The translations under genes were made by a program, and so were the position numbers. 33,989 bases of DNA from Spirochaetaceae bacterium. GTDB taxonomy: Bacteria > Spirochaetota > Spirochaetia > B11-G9. The notes under the pieces were generated by a model. That model saw only the letters and a program-made list of their open reading frames with translations, had not been told where the DNA came from and did not search any database. This document shows, piece after piece, positions 29,211 through 33,989 of this stretch. The stretch is from positions 65,416-99,404 of the forward strand of contig DAOWEB010000162.1 of assembly GCA_030638735.1 (NCBI GenBank), given 5' to 3'. Position 1 is the first letter of the stretch. Each line of letters starts with the position of its first letter.

Positions 29211-29926
29211 TAGGGTCAGTTGCTATAAGTACTTTTAAAATCTATTATGACAGGATTACGAGCTTTAGTGCGCCTGGATATAATGATGATGAAATTTTGA
29301 TTTTTTTAAATAGTGCCCAGGATGAATTTGTCAAAGAGCGTACATTTGGGAAGAACTTTCAGCCACCTGCTTTTGAAGATAATCAGAAGCGGGTAGCTGA
29401 TATCTCTCCTTTAATAACGATAGTAACTGATATAGTAACAGCATCAGATACAACATATGGGAATTCATATAAACTTTTAAAAGAGACATTCCCAACATTA
29501 GCGTTATTATGGATAGTTAATGTTCAGGTAAAATGTACAAGATCAGGATATCCTGTAATTGCAACAGCACAATTTATAGATTGTGATTTAATAAAGAGTG
29601 AAGATGCCGGTAAGTTCAGAAGTAGTGATGTAAATAAACCACATTTTATTAATCCTAAGTGGTTTCAGGATTTACTGAATTTATGGTTTATAGCTGATGA
29701 ATATACAACAATGAGTACCGAGGCAAATATTACATATGTGAGAGAACCGAAGCCAATAATAGCAGCTTCAACAGAATTTGATGGGACATGGACAACCGGT
29801 ATAATGAGTCTTAATCCTATCGTTCATCAGGAAATAGTTGATATTGCGGTCAGGCAAGCATTGCAAGTACAACAGGATCCTAGACTAAAAACAAAAGTAG
29901 AGGAGCAAATGATAAGAAATAACTAA
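29207..29926 (+). CDS. Putative head-tail connector (ring) protein (239 aa)
   Basis: The helix FSAPGYNDDEILIFLNSAQD, then EFVKERTFG at residues 19-47, is a pattern often found in the first ring proteins of podovirus-like tails. A beta-rich middle and a C-terminal segment (IVDIAVRQALQVQQDPRLKT) resembling connector proteins follow. It overlaps genes on both sides by one to four bases. The specific ring is not assigned. Confidence 0.65.
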   Translation: MIGSVAISTFKIYYDRITSFSAPGYNDDEILIFLNSAQDEFVKERTFGKNFQPPAFEDNQKRVADISPLITIVTDIVTASDTTYGNSYKLLKETFPTLALLWIVNVQVKCTRSGYPVIATAQFIDCDLIKSEDAGKFRSSDVNKPHFINPKWFQDLLNLWFIADEYTTMSTEANITYVREPKPIIAASTEFDGTWTTGIMSLNPIVHQEIVDIAVRQALQVQQDPRLKTKVEEQMIRNN

Positions 29927-30810
29927 TGAATCTGATCGAATTACAAATATTGTTTCAACGTAAAATCGAGGATGTTAATCCTGTATTTAAGGATAGCCAA
30001 CGCCCCGATTCATTTACTATTGAGAACTACCTTAATAAAGCAATAGACAGATATTTGATATCCAAGTTCTTAAAATATCCTTCTTTTGAACAGCGTATCT
30101 TAGCAATAGAGGAAAACCAGGATGAATTACATTTGCTTTTTCGTGTAGAGACAATCAGTAATACACCACAAGCCCTTACAGAACTTAATTGGGGAGCAAG
30201 GGGAATTAAATTTCCGGCCCCGGAATGGCTTAACATTCCAATAAGCATGTCATGTACTGTAACAAGAGAAAGAATTTATCCTGTTACTGCGGAAAAGATG
30301 TTTGTTGATTTTGTATCAAGACGACAGGCTGAAAAAATTGTAAGTAATAGCACAGATAAGGTGATGTTGCCAAGGCCATTAGGATTATGGGAAGATACCT
30401 ATGAATTAATGATTATAGGGGATGCTTATACTACGGCTATTATTACGCCGATATTAACATACCTGAAAAAACCATTTACCCTGAGTCACCGATATACTGA
30501 AATAATTACAGAGGGTGCTACAAATGTTAGTGCTATTACCGATGGAACTTATTTTATTGTACATACCAGGTGCACATATAGAAATGATGCCGGTGCTGAA
30601 ACAATTTATGAGGCCGGCAGTAAGGTAAAAAAACAGGTTGCTTATGAACAAGTAACATTAATAGAAGAAGATCTAAAGATAGGATATCCTTATGGATATG
30701 CCGATACCCCCGAGTTTCCGGAATATGTTCATGATGAACTTGTAGATGGTGCAACAGCATTATTTTTAGAGGAAGCTAAATTAAAATTAATACCACAAAG
30801 TAGTAATTAA
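29926..30810 (+). CDS. Putative head-tail connector (ring) protein (294 aa)
   Basis: The protein has the same general plan as its upstream neighbour: an N-terminal helical part (FKDSQRPDSFTIENYLNKAI, then DRYLISKFL), a beta middle, and HDELVDGATALFLEEAKLKL at the end, the pattern of gp4-like neck proteins. The two may be distant relatives stacked below the portal. One base is shared between the stop and the start of the pair. Confidence 0.65.
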   Translation: MNLIELQILFQRKIEDVNPVFKDSQRPDSFTIENYLNKAIDRYLISKFLKYPSFEQRILAIEENQDELHLLFRVETISNTPQALTELNWGARGIKFPAPEWLNIPISMSCTVTRERIYPVTAEKMFVDFVSRRQAEKIVSNSTDKVMLPRPLGLWEDTYELMIIGDAYTTAIITPILTYLKKPFTLSHRYTEIITEGATNVSAITDGTYFIVHTRCTYRNDAGAETIYEAGSKVKKQVAYEQVTLIEEDLKIGYPYGYADTPEFPEYVHDELVDGATALFLEEAKLKLIPQSSN

Positions 30811-30827
30811 CTTTAAAAATTAAGATA

Positions 30828-33533
30828 ATGGACTCAAGAAAAATCACACGTACTAATCACAGCACCGGAAACAATGATCCTGATAGTATCATTGTAGTAC
30901 GTGCGGGTGATTATAATCACTTGAAAGATGACTTTGATGCTAATTTCAGTGATAATGGAGCTGCAACTCTGGATACCATTGCTGAGAAAACTGTTGGATC
31001 TGGAGTAACCATTGATGGTGTTCTTATTAAAGATGGTATTGTAACAACTACAGGGCCAATAATTGCATCTGTTGATCCTGCTATTGCTGCAACAGGTACT
31101 ACTAATGCGGATGCTTATGCTATAACAGAAGCAGTAAACGTTATAACTTCAGGAGGAGCAGCTACCGGAGTAATCCTTCCGGCTGCAGTTGTTGGTTTAC
31201 AGATAGTAATTGTAAATAAATCAGCCTCTACTAATAAAGTTTATGCAAATGCTGCTGATGTTGTAGATGATGAAACACATACTACTGGTTATATAACAAT
31301 ACAAGATAATGATGTAATAACATTTAGTTGTTATACAACAACCTTGTGGCAATCAGATTCTCAAACAGTAGATTCATACAGTTCTATGAGTGTTAATAAT
31401 GCTCTTACTACAGGAGCATCATTAAAAATTGCTGATACAGGTGTTTATACAGGTACTGGTATTATACATTTAACAGCTGATGCAGCTACAAGTGGTGTAG
31501 GAATATTTGTTACAATGGATGGATTAACATCCGGAAAAGCTGTATCAATAAATTCTTCCTCTACAGGATTGACAACTGCAGGTAATTTAGTTTACATTGG
31601 TGCAGCTGGTGATTTCAATGATGCCGGAGGTCAGGTTGTGGAAATAGAATCAGTTCACACTACTGGAACAGGTGTTCAACTTACAATGGATGCCATTACG
31701 GATGGTATAGGATTAGCCGGAACATTCGATGCTCTGACAACTGGTGAAGCTTTGAGTTTTACACATACCACTTCGGTAATCGCTGATGGTGGTTCAATGG
31801 TAAATCTTTCTTCTACGGGAGTAGATACAGCAGCTACTACAGGTGCAGTATTAAATATTTCATCTACAGCGCAAGCTGCAGGAAATACAGTTCTTATTGC
31901 TTCCAATGGTCTTACCACTGGTACAGCAGTTGAAATTAGTTCTACAGGGACTATTGTTGCTGCAGGTGATGTTTTAAGTGTAGTTGCTAATACAGCTACA
32001 ACTTCAACAGGACTATTAAGAGTTTCTGGAACTGCCCTTACAGATGGATGGGTAGGACAGCTTACAGGTAGTGGAGCAACTGCTACTGCTACAGGTGGAG
32101 TTCTGGATGTAGTTGCCGGGGCAAGTACCCTGGGTTCTGCAGTAAGAATAACAAGTACAGGAGCTGCTACTTCAACAACAGTAGGACATTTACTTGAACT
32201 TGTAGATGATGCCAATGCATTAGGTATTGGAGTACACGCAACGTTTGACGGTCTTACCACTGGAGAGGGATTTTTAATCACACATACTACCTCTGTTATT
32301 GCAGATGGTGGATCATTAGTGAGATTATCTTCAACAGGAGTTAATACAGGCGGTAGTACAAATGGTGCGGTCTTAGATGTAATTGCTAGTGGTCAAGTTG
32401 CAGGGGTAGTAGCCAAAATAGCTACAGCAGCTTTAACCACAGGTAAAGCAGTTGAAGTAACAGCTAATTTATTAACTACAGGAAATATACTTGAATTAGC
32501 TTCTTCATCTACTGTTATAGATACAGCAGGTAGAATGTTATTAATAACACATAGCGGTAATGCTACTGCTAATCAAGATGCTTTAGTAGAATTTAATTCT
32601 GCTGCTGCTGATAATACAACAATTTTTCAATTGACAGCTTCGGCTGCTTTAGCAGCAGGTATAGCTTTAGATATTGATGTCGCTTCAATGACAACTGGTA
32701 CAGGTATTAGAATAGATGGAGCAGATGCGTTGACTACTGGAGTATTAATAGATATTGAATCTGCTGCAACAGCAATTACTGGTGCAGGAAGAATGTTTAA
32801 AGTAGACCACTCAGGAGCTACTTCAACCAGTGGAGTATTAGCAGAATTTCTTACAGCTGCTACAGATGAAACTGTATTATGTAGATATACAGCAAGTGGA
32901 ACTTTAGAGGCTGGTACTGTAATAGATGTTGTCGCTAATTCAATGACTACAGGAACAGCATTGTCTATTAGTTCAACTGCTTTAACTACAGGAACAGCAT
33001 TAAATGTTACAGCTACTGTTACTACAGAAGCTCTTGCTATTACAGGATATGTTAAATCAGGAGAAACTATTGGAGATGCTGCCGCAAGCCCATATTATAA
33101 TATAAAAACTTTAAAATATACAATTGGTGCTTTTGGAGTTGCCAATGTAGATTATAATACAGGTAATGCTGGAGATAAAACAGAATACTGTGAACAATTA
33201 GGTGCAGGAGCTATTATTCCTTCATTATGTCAGGTATTGAATGTTGTAGCCGTTTGTACTGTTGATTGGGAAGATGCAGGTACAGGTGGAGAAACAATGG
33301 GTACTGTATTAGGTAATGCTACAAGTGGAGATCAATATGTTACTACAGCTAATGTTGATGCTGTTGGTGATCTTATGTCTTGTGCTGCTGATGGATTAGG
33401 ACATATACAAATTTCATATTCAGCAACAAGTGTATGGATAGGTTTAACACCTACTACATATAATTGGGATGTTATTGATGCAGGAGTAACTACAATATAT
33501 ATAACATATCTTGATAATACTGGTGTAGCATAA
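30828..33533 (+). CDS. Large repetitive fibre or head-decoration protein (901 aa)
   Basis: The N-terminus (IIVVRAGDYNHLKDDFDANF, then AEKTVGSGVTIDGVLIKDG) is typical of virion fibre anchors in environmental phages. Residues 190-760 consist of beta-helix-like repeats rich in Thr, Ala and Gly, with many LTTG(T/K)A(V/L) turns. A longer unit recurs about every 86 residues (landmarks THTTSVIADGG at 312 and 485, THSGNAT at 574, DHSGATS at 660). The C-terminal 140 residues form a different, globular-looking domain. It is the longest protein in the window and probably contacts the host surface or coats the head. Confidence 0.78.
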   Translation: MDSRKITRTNHSTGNNDPDSIIVVRAGDYNHLKDDFDANFSDNGAATLDTIAEKTVGSGVTIDGVLIKDGIVTTTGPIIASVDPAIAATGTTNADAYAITEAVNVITSGGAATGVILPAAVVGLQIVIVNKSASTNKVYANAADVVDDETHTTGYITIQDNDVITFSCYTTTLWQSDSQTVDSYSSMSVNNALTTGASLKIADTGVYTGTGIIHLTADAATSGVGIFVTMDGLTSGKAVSINSSSTGLTTAGNLVYIGAAGDFNDAGGQVVEIESVHTTGTGVQLTMDAITDGIGLAGTFDALTTGEALSFTHTTSVIADGGSMVNLSSTGVDTAATTGAVLNISSTAQAAGNTVLIASNGLTTGTAVEISSTGTIVAAGDVLSVVANTATTSTGLLRVSGTALTDGWVGQLTGSGATATATGGVLDVVAGASTLGSAVRITSTGAATSTTVGHLLELVDDANALGIGVHATFDGLTTGEGFLITHTTSVIADGGSLVRLSSTGVNTGGSTNGAVLDVIASGQVAGVVAKIATAALTTGKAVEVTANLLTTGNILELASSSTVIDTAGRMLLITHSGNATANQDALVEFNSAAADNTTIFQLTASAALAAGIALDIDVASMTTGTGIRIDGADALTTGVLIDIESAATAITGAGRMFKVDHSGATSTSGVLAEFLTAATDETVLCRYTASGTLEAGTVIDVVANSMTTGTALSISSTALTTGTALNVTATVTTEALAITGYVKSGETIGDAAASPYYNIKTLKYTIGAFGVANVDYNTGNAGDKTEYCEQLGAGAIIPSLCQVLNVVAVCTVDWEDAGTGGETMGTVLGNATSGDQYVTTANVDAVGDLMSCAADGLGHIQISYSATSVWIGLTPTTYNWDVIDAGVTTIYITYLDNTGVA

Positions 33534-33561
33534 AATAAATAATATTTAAATATAAAAAGTT

Positions 33562-33989
33562 TTGACTGCAGAAGTTAATTATAGAAAATTACATCATTGG
33601 TTGGTGAACAACTATGGTAAAGCGAATAAGTGTGAGGAAGTTAATTGTGAATATCCTCATCCTAAAAGGTTTGAATGGGCGTTGATCAATGGAAAAGAAT
33701 ATGAGTATAACCGTGATAATTTTATAATGCTTTGTCCATCATGTCATAGAAAATATGATTATTCAGTTTTAACTAAAGATGAAAAAAGAGAATGGAACAA
33801 ATGGAAAATTGGAAGAATTCCTAATAATATTAGAAGTATTTTACAATATACTAAAGAAGGAATTTTTATTAATGATTATCCAAGTATAAAAGAGGCATCA
33901 GAGATAACTGGTATTTTAAGAACAGCAATCATGGCCAATTTATCAAGAGTTTCAAAGTCATCAGGTGGATTTGTTTTTAAATATAAAGA
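33562..33989 (+). CDS. HNH endonuclease with NUMOD1 domain, TTG start, cut by window end
   Basis: The only usable start in this frame is TTG 33562, as the preceding in-frame TAA is close and the first ATG comes too late. The protein reads YRKLHHWLVNNYGKANKCE near the start and FIMLCPSCHRKYDYS near residue 70, an HNH nuclease with Cys pairs. A NUMOD1-type DNA-binding stretch follows (YTKEGIFINDYPSIKEASEI, TGILRTAIMANLSR). It has inserted after the fibre gene. The 3' end lies beyond the window. Confidence 0.85.
   Translation, partial: MTAEVNYRKLHHWLVNNYGKANKCEEVNCEYPHPKRFEWALINGKEYEYNRDNFIMLCPSCHRKYDYSVLTKDEKREWNKWKIGRIPNNIRSILQYTKEGIFINDYPSIKEASEITGILRTAIMANLSRVSKSSGGFVFKYK

Noticed and set aside
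31676-32281. 201-codon minus frame inside the fibre gene
   Set aside because: It is an antisense shadow of the repetitive Thr/Ala/Gly coding sequence.

Overview
The window looks like part of the genome of a tailed double-stranded DNA phage infecting a Bacteroidetes-type host, most likely a crAss-like phage (order Crassvirales). The sequence is very AT-rich and the genes are short, packed and often overlapping. Most starts sit in AT-rich runs ending in AATTATG without a Shine-Dalgarno sequence, and several promoters fit the Bacteroidetes -7 box TAnnTTTG. From 19.6 to 33.5 kb the order is IHF-like protein, conserved pre-terminase protein, large terminase, portal, probable scaffold, major capsid protein, connector proteins and fibre. 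That order and the protein features match the crAss-like structural module. Stops of all three kinds are used, so there is no sign of stop-codon recoding. Family calls rest on motifs and gene order read by eye, not on a database search.

Region 1-6.7 kb is a leftward (minus strand) accessory block. It holds an AntA/AntB-KilAC antirepressor, about a dozen small proteins (several membrane-bound or exported), and two copies of a conserved structured leader. At its far end lies the most striking item: a tmRNA (ssrA) gene in circularly permuted order. The acceptor piece (T-arm, CAGCTCC, discriminator A) is at 589-725. The 5' GGGGCTG end and the tag frame (GKFTLPQLKAAA) lie downstream at 194-328, after a 260-base intervening segment that contains a 14-bp stem. 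A non-coding stretch of roughly 0.9 kb (4916-5797) has inverted repeats and an operator-like site.

Region 6.2-9.8 kb is a patchwork. It contains a G-rich non-coding tract, a perfect 67-bp direct repeat (6801 and 8587), and a tRNA array on the minus strand: initiator Met, Pro, His, Gln and a Leu lacking the long variable arm. An HNH endonuclease gene follows what looks like the 5' half of a broken tRNA gene. Four small minus-strand genes follow, one starting with a twin-arginine-like signal. At 9.81-9.89 kb, divergent TAnnTTTG boxes flank two 19-bp direct repeats, probably an operator between two operons.

Region 9.9-18.4 kb is a rightward run of about 28 small genes, mostly of unknown function. 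Recognisable members are a pol-beta-type nucleotidyltransferase, a GIY-YIG/NUMOD homing endonuclease, and a radical-SAM-like DUF5131 protein. Region 18.4-19.6 kb has an OB-fold single-stranded DNA-binding protein (DUF3127-like, ending DLPF) and a GroES-like co-chaperonin. An AT-rich motif is repeated before each of these genes and again after the co-chaperonin. Then come a good Bacteroidetes promoter and a terminator only about 60-90 bases later, giving a short leader RNA or attenuator in front of the structural operon. The window ends inside an HNH/NUMOD1 endonuclease gene with a TTG start.
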